Assembly: GCA_963281155.1 (NCBI GenBank)
Contig: CAUJLY010000006.1
Span: forward strand, 124,001-188,000
DNA: 64,000 nt
Reading direction: 5' to 3'
From: Rhabditophanes sp. KR3021
Lineage: Eukaryota; Nematoda; Chromadorea; Rhabditida; Alloionematidae
Positions 10,697 through 22,058 of this stretch are shown here, in pieces. Each line of letters opens with the position of its first letter. Within the stretch, counting starts at the first letter, position 1. Below the pieces are notes generated by a model. It had not been told where the DNA came from, did not search any database, and saw nothing but the letters and a program-made list of their open reading frames with translations. The position numbers and the translations under genes are program-made.

Positions 10697-12790
10697 CACC
10701 GTGGTACATTTAGTGTAAAATTTTCTCTTGAAATTTTATGGTGAAATATTGATATATTCTTGTTCGGGAGGTAAAAATTAGTCGATTTATGAAGATTAGA
10801 AAAAATTTGGCGTAACACTGTTTTTTTGGCATGCCTCAAAGCAAAAGTCAATATGTTATTTTTTTAACTTTTTCTTGGAGTTATTGTGAATGATTTTACT
10901 GAATCATTATCATGATTTTAATGCTATTTATTCAGTTTTTGCTCCTCTACAAGATTCTATGTTTATTTTTGACAATAAACGGGTAAAACATGAGATATGT
11001 GCTATTAACATTTTTTCATGGTTTGCTTATATCTCCGTAAAAATCTTATTTCATGAACTCTAATATGAAAAATTCTGAAAGCTCTCTTAATTTTACATAA
11101 GAAAATAATTTAACATTGTCCAAAAATTGCGTCAGTGTAAAAGATACATGCCCATGAAGAAAAACTTCTAAAAAATAAAATTTATTGTCAAAAAATGATT
11201 TTCTATCATCGGAATGGCTTTAAAAACCTTTTTAAAGAACTTATTAACATACTGGATCTTTGCTATGCCGTTTTGGGATAATATGCCAAAGACATATTCT
11301 ACCAATAAGGAACAAAATAATATTTTGAAGCAAAAACATTGAAAGTAAATACTTTTGAAATAAATTTGAAATCAACAACGATCTAATGGCCAACATTCCA
11401 CATAACGAGCCTTCTAGAAATGTGTACATGACAATCTGGCTAAGGCAAACGCAATTAATCCAAGAATGAACCAGTTGGTAAATATTGCTTTCCTTTTTTA
11501 AGTTTATTTAGAAATGATTACTTAGTATTATCACGGTGCTTGTTTATTGAGAGATGAACGTGACGATTGGAAAAGTAAATACAATGATTTGGAAGATGTA
11601 GTATTAAGTCAAATTAACGAAAGAAAGGAATTAGAGGAAAAAATAGTCTTATTACAAAAAGACAATGCCAAATTGATACTTGAAAAAGATACAATCAAAC
11701 GCAAGTACAAAGTAAGTCTAAAAGCATGATTTCACATATTATTCAATTTTTACAGCATGAGATGAAGAATAAAAATGACAATAGATTGATAGTGCTCAAT
11801 TTGAAAACTGATATAGGACATTTAAAAAAAAAGAACAGTGACTTATCAAAAGAACCGCGATGAAGTTGTTGAAGAAGATATTGAAGAAGACATAGAAGAA
11901 GACACTGAAGATCAACATACCGATAAATCGGCTGATGATGATGAAGAAGAACTTCAGCCTTTAAGAGTAGCAGTGCCAAAATTGTTAGACATACTTGATA
12001 ACAATCTCAGGAAGGCTGAGGCATCAGCTTCTGAATACTGGCAAACCTTTTCTGGCGAAAATATTTCAAAAATCTTGGATAAATATGATTCTTTGTTTGT
12101 GGATTTGAATTTGGAACTGGAAGATTTGCCAATGTTATCTGCTTACGAAATGATCTTCAAAACTTTAAAAAATGTAAAGGATTTAGCTGTTGCTAGAGAA
12201 TTAAATGAAGAAGAGTTAACAAAAGCAAGAAAAGCTATTAAATCTTTCAAAATTGCTATTTCAAAGAAGTTGTTACGTATAAAAGTACAGTCCAAAGCGC
12301 ATCTTCTTATCTCTCACATGCCAGACCAGCTTCAAAGATTCAAGTCAATGTCTTACTTTAGTGAACAGGCAATCGAAAGTTTGCACGCGAGTGTAAACAT
12401 GAATATGTATAGAGTTACGGCCTTTGGTAAAAGTAAAAAGTTAGTCTACCTAATGAATTTGCAAAATCAGAGAGCATCGTTTAACGATATCAAAAATTCA
12501 TTATAATTTTACCTTCAAAATTCCTTTTATAACTACTTTTTTTGTAAAAAATAAAAATAGCATCTTGTAGAGGAGCAAAAACTGAACAAAATGGCATTAA
12601 AATCATTCACAATAATTCGAAGAAAAAGTTAAAAAAAATAAAATATTGACTTTTGGTTTGGGGCATACCACAAAAACAGTGTTACGCCAAAAAATTTTTA
12701 ATCTTCATAAAGCGACTAGTTTTTACCTCCCGAACAAGAATATACCAATATTTCACCATAAAATTTCAAGAGACAATATGTACCTCGGTG
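10697..12790 (+). mobile_element. CACCGTGGTAC-ended DNA transposon, copy 1 (internally deleted)
   Basis: A 2,094-bp element. The left end CACCGTGGTACAT and the right-end complement CACCGAGGTACAT open inverted repeats that continue through TCTTGAAATTTTATGGTGAAATAT and the CTCCCGAACAAGAATATA motif. Left repeat sequence extends to about 11190. The right repeat is shorter because an inner block is missing: the right side jumps from TTTTTTGTAAAAAATAAAAATAGCATC to GTAGAGGAGCAAAAACTGAAC. It is nearly identical to copy 3 (55000-56772) and related in protein to copy 2 (43443-46460). I could not find a clean target-site duplication. Confidence 0.85.
11541..12506 (+). pseudogene. Transposase remnant: coiled coil plus C-terminal E motif
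   Basis: An upstream exon (about 11541-11709) encodes a coiled coil (NERKELEEKIVLLQKDNAK) and ends at GTAAGT. A 44-bp intron ends in TTTTTACAG at 11754, and the next exon begins HEMKNKNDN. That exon closes at EPR-stop near 11860. The main frame from 11838 then gives an acidic run (EEDIEEDIEEDTEDQ) and the conserved tail: YWQTFSGENISKIL, SKAHLLISHMPDQ, and YFSEQAIESLHASV. Compared with copy 2, the whole region with the two catalytic aspartates and the CxxC is deleted, so this copy cannot be autonomous. Confidence 0.8.
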
Positions 12791-12938
12791 ATGCATCTAT
12801 TTTAGTTATCTGAACTTATTAAACGGCATCTATCGCTTTCAATAGTCGTAGTTAAAGAGACTTATTTGGAAATTCGTAAGTTATTTCATTATATAAAAGG
12901 GTATATTAATATCTTTTTAGTCTTTGAAACTTATTAAA

Positions 12939-13505
12939 ATGGATTCATGCAAACAGACATCATCTCTGCCAAAGGATACAACAATCACTACGCATGTAAA
13001 TTTAGAACAAAATTCAAAAGGGGAAAACTTTCTTTTCTTTTATTCCGGTCAGTCCGTGTTTAGCAATTTTTATCTATCTTCCTTCAAAATTCGGGGGAAA
13101 GAATTTAACTGTAATGAGAAATTCTACATGTATAAGAAAGCCATGATTTTCAATGACAAAGAATCGGCAAGCAACATATTGTTTGAAATTGTTCCTCGTG
13201 AACTTAAAAAACTAGGAAGAAAAGTTGTGGATTTTGATCAAAGTATTTGGAATGAGAAAAGTTTTCTTTATATGAAAATGGGCTTGAAAGCAAAGTTTAG
13301 TCAAAATAGGGCATTACAAAGAATTTTATTGACCACAGAAGATGCAATCATTGTGGAGTGTGCGCCAAATGATTTAATATGGGGCATTGGATATGGTATG
13401 AAAGATCCAAAGCGTTTTGATAGAATGAAATGGAAAGGGCAAGATTTGCTGGGGAAGGCTCTTATGGAAGTTCGTGAGGAATTACGTCGAAAGGATGCAA
13501 AATAA
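12939..13505 (+). CDS. NADAR-domain (YbiA-like) protein
   Basis: A 188-aa single-exon gene. The start was chosen at ATG 12939 (MDSCKQTSS) because the upstream in-frame codons include no earlier ATG. A TTTTTAG at 12914-12920 just before could be a spliced-leader acceptor. The NADAR fold spans residues about 35-180: FLFFYSGQSVFSNFYLSSF, then a basic IRGKEFNCNEKFYMYKKA block, KLGRKVVDFD, KAKFSQN, the acidic VECAPNDLIWGIGYG, and KGQDLLGKALMEVRE. NADAR/YbiA proteins are N-glycosidases that remove ADP-ribose-type modifications or clear reactive riboflavin intermediates. No targeting signal is visible. It lies between a transposon and BAF and appears intact. Confidence 0.82.
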   Translation: MDSCKQTSSLPKDTTITTHVNLEQNSKGENFLFFYSGQSVFSNFYLSSFKIRGKEFNCNEKFYMYKKAMIFNDKESASNILFEIVPRELKKLGRKVVDFDQSIWNEKSFLYMKMGLKAKFSQNRALQRILLTTEDAIIVECAPNDLIWGIGYGMKDPKRFDRMKWKGQDLLGKALMEVREELRRKDAK

Positions 13506-14435
13506 ATATCCACTTATATTCTTCTATTTTTTATGTTTAATTATATTTTGTTTATTGTGTTTTTAATTAATAAAAAATATTATTGTACTTTGTTTTTAGT
13601 TTCTAATTCATAAAAATCTCGAATTTATATATGAAGCAAAAAGCCTTGATAAAAATGAATCAATACACATACATTCCGCACCTGGTAACTCAAAAAGTGA
13701 TTAAATGGAAAACCTTAATTGGTATACGTAATATTTGTTTCATAGATGAGATACATGAAAGGAACCCAATTTTATTTATGATCACGTTCTCCGGGCCAAT
13801 AAAATAAAAACTAGCGAATTTTGTTAATTGACTGAAATTATATTGAAATTTCGACATCTCTTATTGAAACACAATTTTTGATTTGCAATTATTACTTTTT
13901 ATTAAAAGATTACAAAAGCAAAGTATACAACATGATTTAAGAATATTAATACAGCCGTATTCATTGCCACATATCAACAGAAGTTAATTAATATTCTGAA
14001 GTATATTTTAACAATTTTTACTTAATTCATAGCTTCAAAATATAATTTAAACACGGCGCTTGCTCAAGAAATACAATAAAGTTAAAATGACCCAAACACA
14101 GTGCGTCCTTCTTATTGTTGTAACAATAAAGAACATCAACACTTGCAGTTTTTAAGCAATAAAGTGTGAGAAAACAAGCATTTACCCTTTAACACTCAAA
14201 ATGGCGTAATAATTCAATTATTGTACATAAAAGTTTGGACTGTTAACAAAAATTATGATCAAATTTATATGTGAACACCACTTTTTGAAACACTTCACCA
14301 ACTTGTTTCTTTTAAAATAGTTTTTGTGGAGGGTTTAAGAAATCAAGTACAAAAATATATTTAAAAACATTTTTTATAAGATCAAAATATAAATGATCAT
14401 TTAAATAAGTAATTAACAACCCTTCGAACCAGAGT
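13506..14435. other. Intergenic between NADAR and BAF genes
   Basis: AT-rich spacer that contains the 3' flanks of two convergent genes. No coding frame, RNA gene or transposon end was recognised. Confidence 0.4.
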
Positions 14436-14748
14436 TTACAAATGTTGTTCACAATATTCAGCAAGGCATTTAGCACAGCTGTTAGCATGTGTTGAATTTA
14501 CTCTATAATTATCTGAAAGCCATTCGATGAACATCTCCTTGTTTTGAGAAAGAATCAAAAATTGCCCATAGAGGTGGTAAGCTTTATCGAATCCCTGAGG
14601 AAGGTAATATTAAAATTGATCTTTTGGTTGAACTTACGTCATCAACAAGTTTCTTTCCGTAAACTGGACCGATTCCGGCGATTTCAGTTACATCCTTTTC
14701 CCCCATAGTTTCGGAAACAAAATTGGCGTGTTTAACAGAGGTAGACAT
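14436..14748 (-). CDS. baf-1: Barrier-to-autointegration factor (BAF), two exons
   Basis: Exon 1 is 14748-14638 and exon 2 is 14594-14436, separated by a 43-bp GTAAGT...CCTCAG intron in phase 0. Together they encode exactly 89 aa, the usual BAF length. Hallmarks: the start [11 protein letters not shown], the helix-hairpin-helix [34 protein letters not shown], and a Cys-containing last helix ending EQHL. BAF is a small chromatin protein that dimerises, bridges double-stranded DNA, and binds LEM-domain proteins at the nuclear envelope. Both exons are too short to show as ordinary ORFs. No lesion is seen. A 28S rRNA fragment lies just upstream. Confidence 0.95.
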
Positions 14749-14814
14749 AGTCAGTTGTTAAGGGGGTTGACAGTTAATAATCTGAAATGAAGAACAAAAA
14801 TTAGTAAGTACTTT

Positions 14815-14992
14815 ATAGCGCCTAAATTTAGTCTATAAAGCGATACACGACATTTCAGAAGAGTTGCCTCGACAGATTTCGTGATGGGCTAATTCCAGTT
14901 CACTCGCAGTTACTACGGAAATCCTATTTAGTTTCTTTTCCTCCGCTTAGCGATATGCCTAAGTTCAGCGGGTATTCATGCGTAGCTGAGGT
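14815..14992 (-). rRNA. 28S rRNA 5'-end fragment (pseudogene)
   Basis: Read on the minus strand it begins ACCTCAGCTACGCATGAATA and continues through CCCGCTGAACTTAGGCATAT, AAGCGGAGGAAAAGAAACTA and GTAACTGCGAGTGAACTGG, the start of large-subunit rRNA just after ITS2. It has small differences from a typical nematode 28S. After about 180 bp the match stops, and no 5.8S or ITS2 precedes it. It is a dispersed partial copy, not part of an rDNA unit. The inner (low-coordinate) boundary is approximate. Confidence 0.85.
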
Positions 14993-15068
14993 GGAAAATT
15001 AAAAAATACTTACGTATTATTTGTTATAGTTGAATTTAGAAACAAGATAATCAGACGTAATTGTTTTT

Positions 15069-16548
15069 GTTAATACTTCAGCATAACACTATTATGTCTG
15101 TAGTATATATGAATAATTTCTTTACGTGTAAATTTTTTTTTATAAAAATATTGATATCTTTTTTTTCCCTTGTTCAAAAAGTATGATTTTATATTCATTT
15201 TGATCGTCTTTTAAAGCTCTATAAGATAATACTAAAATTTACAAAATAACTTTATTCCAAAAAAAGTTACAAATCTAATTAGGATCCACTCTAAGAAATA
15301 CCGTGTAAAAAATATCTGAGGTTCGGTTTGGCTAAAAATGGAGGTCTAGATATAACTTTTAAGGCGGTTCTAATGAGTATAAAATAAAAAAATCGTATGC
15401 AAATTTCGAAAGCTATGATTATCTAATACACTCTCAAAAGTGTCAAAGGATTTTTGGAAATTATTCAACCAGAAAATATTCTAGTGCTCCATTGCATCTT
15501 TCTATGAGAGTATTTGCAATTATCAGATTAGCTCTAATTAATAATCTAAATGTTGCTGATAGACTAAAATTAGAAAACAATTTCTTTGATTTATCAACTC
15601 CAGCTGCAGTCTACTGGCAGAAGTTCTCTGGAAAGTCGATTCAAATTGTGTTGAAGAATATTCAAGCTCTGTTCACAAATTTACCTCATGATGGAATAAT
15701 AGTAGTCATGAAACAAATTGTCGAACATCTTGCAATAATAAGTCATTTGTCTGGAGTCAAAACACTAACTAATGAAGAAATGGGACTTATCCAACAAGCA
15801 ATCGCCGCGATTAAAGACCTAACAAAAAAAGATGTCTGCAAAGAAATTAGTGTAACTCCTTATTTACACATGTTGTTGGAACACTTCATGCCTCAGATTG
15901 AGAGATTAGGGAGTGTCAGCTTTTTTAGTGATCAATGCTCGGAAAACATTCATGGATATATGGACAAAGACAAGGATCGAATTGTGGGGCTGAGCCATAG
16001 AGATGAACTTGTCTTTTTTGCTCTTCAACATACTTTCAGGCAGAAATTGTTTGATGAACGTCAAGAGACTAATTAAATTATTATCATCTATTTGTTTATT
16101 ACATCATTAATTGCTTATAAAATAACAGAAAAATGATAAAAACGTCTAAAAAATAAATAGTTTTTGATCAAATCTTAAAAAGATTATAACTTTTGAAATT
16201 TGCATACGATTTTTTTATTTTATACTCATTAGAACCGCCTTAAAAAGTTATATCTAGACCTCCATTTTCAGCCAAATCGAATCTCAAATATTTTTTTTAT
16301 GAAGACATGAATGTTACCCTTCGTACCAACAAACAAAAAATTTATAAACAAAATAAATTTTTTATATTTGTTGGCACCGTCTTATAAAGCTTGAATAGGC
16401 AAACAAAATAAGTATAAAATGTTTCTCTCATCTTTACAGATTCTAAAAATATAAGCATTTCAAAAACCCCCTTTTACGATTAAACAAAAACGTAAAAGAA
16501 ATTATTCATATATACTACAGGCATAATAGTGTAGCTGAAAGTATAAAC
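15069..16548 (+). mobile_element. Third-type relative of the CAC-ended transposon family
   Basis: About 1.48 kb bounded by inverted repeats. Left GTTAATACTTCAGCATAACA and right-end complement GTTTATACTTTCAGCTACAC share a following CACTATTATG(T/C)CTGTAGTATATATGAATAATTTC. A second, inner inverted repeat of about 130 bp (15300-15420 against 16180-16310; GGCTAAAAATGGAGGTCTAG) suggests nested elements or one long interrupted repeat. It holds a transposase C-terminal frame. It begins about 75 bp from the 28S fragment. Confidence 0.7.
15492..16076 (+). pseudogene. Transposase C-terminal fragment, third subfamily
   Basis: A 194-codon frame carrying the same tail as the copies at 12000 and 43700: YWQKFSGKSIQIVLKNIQAL, TPYLHMLLEHFMPQ, and VSFFSDQCSENIHGYMDKD. 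In the expected S-E-Q-x-x-E motif the first E is D and the last E is retained. The N-terminal catalytic half is absent. Diverged well beyond the others, so an older or separate subfamily. Confidence 0.7.
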
Positions 16549-17999
16549 ATATGTAAGAACAAATTGTATGTACGTAGTATGATTCATCAAAATCAAGTGA
16601 CTCATAGAGACGGACAATGAATACAGTAACTAAAATTTGTTACCTTAATAATGTGAGCATATATTAATTTAAACAGTAAAAAATATGCGTTGTTTTAACT
16701 GGCGTGCTCAGAGTAGGATTTGAGTAAGACAAGATCTTTATTCAATACCAAAACAGTGACAGATGATAGAGTAGATAAAACGAAATTAGTGGGAATATGG
16801 ACTTTGATATCTTTCTTAAATATTCAACTTTTGTGTAAATATGATTGGTGTACAAATTAATCTGTTAAACTATTATTAATGTATAATATGTCTATTTATG
16901 AATGATTTGTAAAAAGTACAAAAAAAAATAAAACGCAAACTCAGAAAATAGTGCATAATTAACATTTAATACAAAGAATCAAAGCACTTTTATTTTAAGT
17001 GAAATTTACTTTTAAGATTTCTCTAAAATAATTAAATTTTTGTGATTTAAAATAAAAATTTCAATAAAACCGAAACATCAAATTGTTTCTTTAATGTGAT
17101 GATTGAAATATAGCAGATTATTATTCACTTTTGCTGAACTTTAAATGAATTCAAAAAATTATATTTCTGTCTATAATATAAATTTTTCATTTTCAAGATG
17201 CTACATAACTATAATTTGTTAAATTGTGTATTTACTAATAAAATGTTTGAATTATTCCTTATCTTATCAAATACCATCTTTTAGTAGTAACTATACGATT
17301 TTCCATCATACGATGATTTAGTAAAGTATGACTCACTTCTATTTGTCTTCAATTAGTATAACCAAAGTAGAGGTTTGATAAGGTATCTTTATTTTAAAAC
17401 TGAATAAGATACAAAATGTATGAGAAGTAAAAGAGATCATTTTAAGAATAATTATTATGGTTACAATTATTAGAGCAATTATTTTGCGTATTGCAATTAA
17501 ATCTCCTTAACTTTTATAGTTGTAGGTGCAAAGTTTATATTCACATAAATTTATTACTCAAAAGATTATGACACTGTATAAGCAATTTTATTTGACCAAC
17601 CCCTGTCTCTATTTAGTAATTTTTAATATAAACATATTTCAAATGATAAACTATGCTTGAAAGGAGAAACATTAAATTGACACTAAATTAAGTGTTGCTG
17701 TCAAGAATATCTTTTTTACAATTTGAACTTAAAATTTTATGAAAACTTTCAGACCACAAAGCCAAGCCAAATCAACACCATCAGAAGTTAAACAACTCTC
17801 AAATTGGAAAAAATATAAACTTATTTCCATCTACTCTAATTAAAAGACAACGATCCTCATCTGCCAAACCTCTTAATCGCCACTAATTATAACATTTAAA
17901 TAAATGTTGTGTACAAAGCTCTTTCAATATTTTACAAAATAACCAAATACACACTTCCCAAACAAAGTTGCTTACCTCTAAAACTTCCACAGATCATAA
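16549..17999. other. 1.4-kb AT-rich intergenic region
   Basis: No reading frame above 60 codons, RNA gene, transposon end or tandem repeat that I can recognise. Confidence 0.5.
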
Positions 18000-18019
18000 T
18001 GCAATTTTTAAAACAATAA

Positions 18020-18460
18020 TTTATATGTACATATGTAACTCTTGTCTACCTTAATTATTGTTTTGCCATTATTGATACCGGTTAATTATGCCTCCAGTCA
18101 AGCTAAAAAAGATGAGTATCGGTATGTTTGTCTTTATTAATTTGGCATAATTAAGTTTGGTGAAAAGGTTAGAGATATGTTTAGTCATGCCTATAATGCA
18201 TACCTAGATCATGCTTATCCTTATGATGAGTTAAAATCATTGACTTGTCAAGGCCGAGATGCGTGGTTTAAATTTAAGTTGACTTTAATTGATAGTTTAA
18301 ATACAAATATTATATTGAATAATTATACTGAGTTTCATCGTGTTGTGGCGTTGATTATTGAAACTGTAACGACAGACATTGATGTTAATGTGTAAGTATA
18401 AATTCAAATAAAATAAATTTAATGGTTCGGGTCAATTTTTGAAACAAATATTACGAGTGA
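18020..18460 (+). pseudogene. EDEM-type alpha-mannosidase (GH47) pseudogene fragment
   Basis: The frame at 18177-18395 matches the N-terminus of GH47 EDEM proteins: MFSHAYNAYLDHAYPYDELK, LTCQGRDAWFKFKLTLIDSL and DIDVNV. EDEM proteins trim or recognise mannose on misfolded glycoproteins in the ER for degradation. Upstream (about 18035-18120) is a signal-peptide-like stretch (LIIVLPLLIPVNYASS) that joins at a GTATGT site but not in frame. Downstream, a GTAAGT donor is followed by SIFETNIT in place of the family's VFETNIR, but its acceptor AG is lost and a stop follows soon after. Only the first tenth of the enzyme remains, so I call it a decayed duplicate. Confidence 0.75.
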
Positions 18461-18799
18461 ATGAAAGTATCTTCTAGAGAGTTCGAGAATTTCTTATTCA
18501 TGTGAAATCAATAAAGATAATTTATAAAAAACTGTTGTATATAGTTGGTTTGTGATAAAAGCATGATTGAATTATAAAGCAATTTTTTGGATAGTAATAA
18601 TTGTGATATGATAGTAGTGTCCTTATAACAATTTGAAAAGTAACACAAGAGTATTTAGAGTACTTTATTTAAAGCGGGAGTTACAGCAATTTAAATCGTA
18701 GGTCTACCTGAAGTTGATATATCAAGAAGATATTACAATGTAAAGGATGATATCAAAAATATACAGCTTAAAGATGTGATTTTTTATTTTAAAGTACCC

Positions 18800-19500
18800 T
18801 ATATCAAAGTTTACATATTTACATAAAAATAAAACATTAATAATTATCATATATAACTTGGGGTGGAGATTTATATGTCTCTCTATCATATACTAAACAT
18901 ATTACTTATTTTCTTTTCACTCATAACCTTTTTAATAATATCTAATATCAGTGTATCTTTCTCTAGTCCTACCAACTGATCTCTTTTTAAAAGGACACCA
19001 CATCAAAACCAATTTAGAAAGATTAGAATTGTTGCTTCTTAATTGATGACCAATGAATCTGGTTTTCAAATCAATGACAAAATCTTTTAATCTTTTGATT
19101 CTAGTTTCTTCGTAAAGGTCTTCATTGTGTTGCCTTTCATTGGTTTTTTTCATTCCAAAGTCTTTTTTAATATCCTTTTAAGCATAGATCTTTCCGTGAC
19201 TTCGAGGGATTTGAGGGCACCTTTGGTGAAGGTCCATGTCTGACAGCCATACACATAGCAGGTTTCATTAAAGCATTGTAGGTGTACCTTTGCCATTGAC
19301 ATTGCAGGATTGAATGTACTGCTTGTATTTGTGGTAAGCTTTCCAGCCTCTCGCTTTAGCGTCAGATACAAAAGACCTAGCATGTTTAAGACTTATGACT
19401 TTTCCCAGGTACTTGAAGGAGTCATCAGAAAGTCTGATTGCAAGATCGGAAGTATGTTGATATGAAGTGTAATTTCTTAAATTCATAGACACTCTTGCTT
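18800..19500 (-). mobile_element. LINE (RTE/CR1-like) 3' fragment, copy A
   Basis: Overlapping frames on the minus strand give the end of a LINE reverse transcriptase: SFKYLGKVISLKHARS, ETCYVYGCQTWTFTKGAL, SMLKRILKKT and FIGHQLRSN...GRTRERYTDIR. These are the typical palm-end, thumb and C-terminal GH-R...GRxRxRxxD motifs. The frame is broken at least twice. Its 3' UTR-like tail at 18810-18905 (ACTTGGGGTGGAGATTTATA) is shared with copy B at 29395-29530. Confidence 0.7.
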
Positions 19501-20490
19501 TTCTTATCTAACATTACTTTAAAGTAATAATAGAGGTATATGTTGCGGAATACAACGATAATGAATAATTTCAAATGTATTTATGACTATGTTTATAGGT
19601 ATAATACTCTTGATATTAAGGCTAAAGACAATACATATGTGTGTATTAAAAGTGTGATTATTAATTTCGTTATCTTTTGATTAAATGAAGATTTTGTATA
19701 CAAACCATTCAAAATTAATCATGATATATACTACGGTAGATAAGAATAAATATGTTGAGCAGATTTTTTTTTGACAGACATTTATATGTACGTAAAAAGC
19801 AAATTATATAAATCAAAGTAATTATTTCCTGTCTTTAATTTTTTCTAAGAACCAACATTTACTGATAAGTCTAGAACAAGCAAGGATTCAAACACAAAAC
19901 GTAATGATGATCATTTAAATGGTACTTAGAAACATGAAATGTATTAAATTACTTGTTGATTGTCCTTGAATCATAACAAAAATGAAAATACAACAAGATT
20001 TGTCAATAACGAACCATGTTAAACGGACAAAACAATGTTTTTGTTTAATTTTAGTTTTTAAATCCGAACATAACGAACACTTTTTAATCAGTGTTTGAGT
20101 TGTTAAGTGAAATTTGTCCGTCTATAATAACCATCATATAAATCAGCATTGAAATTTTAAAAAATGATTTAATAAAAAATATTTGATAAAAGCAAGATTT
20201 TTTATGTCATAAGTAAAAAAATTGAATTTGCACAAAAAAGATCAATTTTCTGGACGTCCGATATTAATATATTTAATTCATTTATATTAAAATTCAAACA
20301 AAATTTCATATTTGTATGCATTGAATCAGTTTTAAATTTCGTCCATTAATATAAATCTTTATACACAACACGGATAAAGTACCTATCAACTTTACCCTAA
20401 CTGGAAAAATTGTCTGCTACAACAGCATTTAATGATTATTAAATTCCTAATTTTAATCCCATATTTCGTTGCTTAATTTATAAAAGTCAA
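19500..20490. other. AT-rich intergenic region
   Basis: Nothing recognised. It contains an A-rich run and several short direct repeats without clear unit structure. Confidence 0.4.
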
Positions 20491-20493
20491 AAG

Positions 20494-21310
20494 ATGAATG
20501 AAAGCGAGTTATTAATATTTGTCGCCAAAGAGTAAGTTCACAAACATCTTCCAACCATTTAGATCATGTCGGCAAATTATTTATCCAACAAATTAAAAGA
20601 AAATTAAATAAAGCTAGATAATACACCTATTCCAGTAGTTGAGCGGGAAAACAATTTTTATGTTGAGGTAAATGGCGAATTAGATGACATTCAAGATTGT
20701 TGTCGTTTGGTGAAAATTGAGAATCAGGTACTAATTAGAGACTTTCGAAAGGCAAATCTTCGTAAAAGCAAACTTGATCTGATGTCAATGAGACGATTAA
20801 TAGTGAATTAAAGATGATGTTGAAGCACTTTTGAAATTGCAAATGACGCGATGAAAAAGGTCGAAGAAATAGAAGGCAAACGAATTGATGGACTTAAGAA
20901 ATGGAAGGATGATGTTGATTTGTTAACAACTGAAAATGGAAACATGCTAGAAGAAAACACAACATTACTGGAAACTCAAAATACTCTTATAAATACAAAC
21001 AATTTAAACGACTTAGATGAGGCACATTTTATCCCCTACACCATATATAACACTATTAACTATTTAGATTAAGCAGATCATCAAACATTTCATAAAACAT
21101 CAATCTGGTTCGTATGCTATTGATGATGTCAAAAAGGGGATACTTTATCTAAAAGATTTACGAGAGAAATATGGAGATATTTTGTTTTCACCTATTCAAT
21201 TATCCAAAACACAAATAAACATTGAAATAAAAAAAGAAATAAAAAAAGAGTTGTCGATGAAATAGAATCAATTGAGATAGTTGAAAAACAAATAAAAGTT
21301 GGTTAATAAA
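20494..21310 (+). pseudogene. Decayed coiled-coil coding sequence, unrecognised
   Basis: A string of interrupted frames: MNESELLIFVAKE at 20494, then PIPVVERENNFYVEVNGELD (20630-20700), the 73-codon coiled coil at 20851-21072 (KKVEEIEGKRIDGLKKWKDD), and YAIDDVKKGILYLKDLRE (21115-21165). Stops separate them. The order (short head, coiled coil, basic region) recalls the first exons of the transposase at 45867-45415, but I cannot show homology. It may also be an unrelated decayed gene. Confidence 0.4.
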
Positions 21311-22058
21311 TCAACGATTAGATAGTTTTTCATTAAAAGTATTAATAAATGTTATTTATTCAAAACATACTTTCCCCAACCATGATATCAAATTTATGAA
21401 TAGACCGCAACATCTTGCCGATTTATCAACAAGTTTACAATAATGTCGAGGCAATTAGTTTCACCAAATTTAGATATAGAGAAAACAAAAATGCATCTTT
21501 TGCATTATTAACAACTAAACCTAGAACATTTATATCTTTTTTGTTGGGAATGGGTATGGCTGTGCCAAATAGACTTTCACTTTTATCACGTGTTGTAGTT
21601 TATGTGCAAGTATTAGCATTATTTTTTACTCACCGCCTGCTCACCGAGCTCATCATCATCTCCTTCATATTATCTATTATATCATCATTTATACGTCTTA
21701 TTAAGTATGCAAATAGATTTACATCAACATTTCGATAAGGGATATGGAACAAAATTTTATTATCATAAATAAATTAATATATTTAAAAAAGAATGTATAC
21801 ACTATTTAAAGTATTTATTTAATGAAAAAATAGTTTCTTGTTTAAAATATAAAAAAAAACATTATCAAGCCGGCTTCAAACTAACGTTGTCAGACTGAAG
21901 TTACTGGTACATACAAGGTAGATGATATAATGTCTGATGGATGATTTGTCAATGCCCATTGCAATGATTAAGAGATTTATAAAAGCTAATTATTTGTTAC
22001 ATTCAACATTGTTGTGAGGTTTTTGTAACATGCCTTCATTATTTTTGTGATATTCGTG
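21311..22058. other. Intergenic with one unexplained 107-codon frame
   Basis: The frame at 21415-21738 (+) has no recognisable motif and includes low-complexity I/S/L-rich sequence. The opposite strand also reads patches (LFAYLIRRINDDIIDNM) without a family match. Probably non-coding. Confidence 0.3.

Noticed and set aside
21415..21738. 107-codon ORF as a gene
   Set aside because: Low-complexity content, no family resemblance, no splice or start context.
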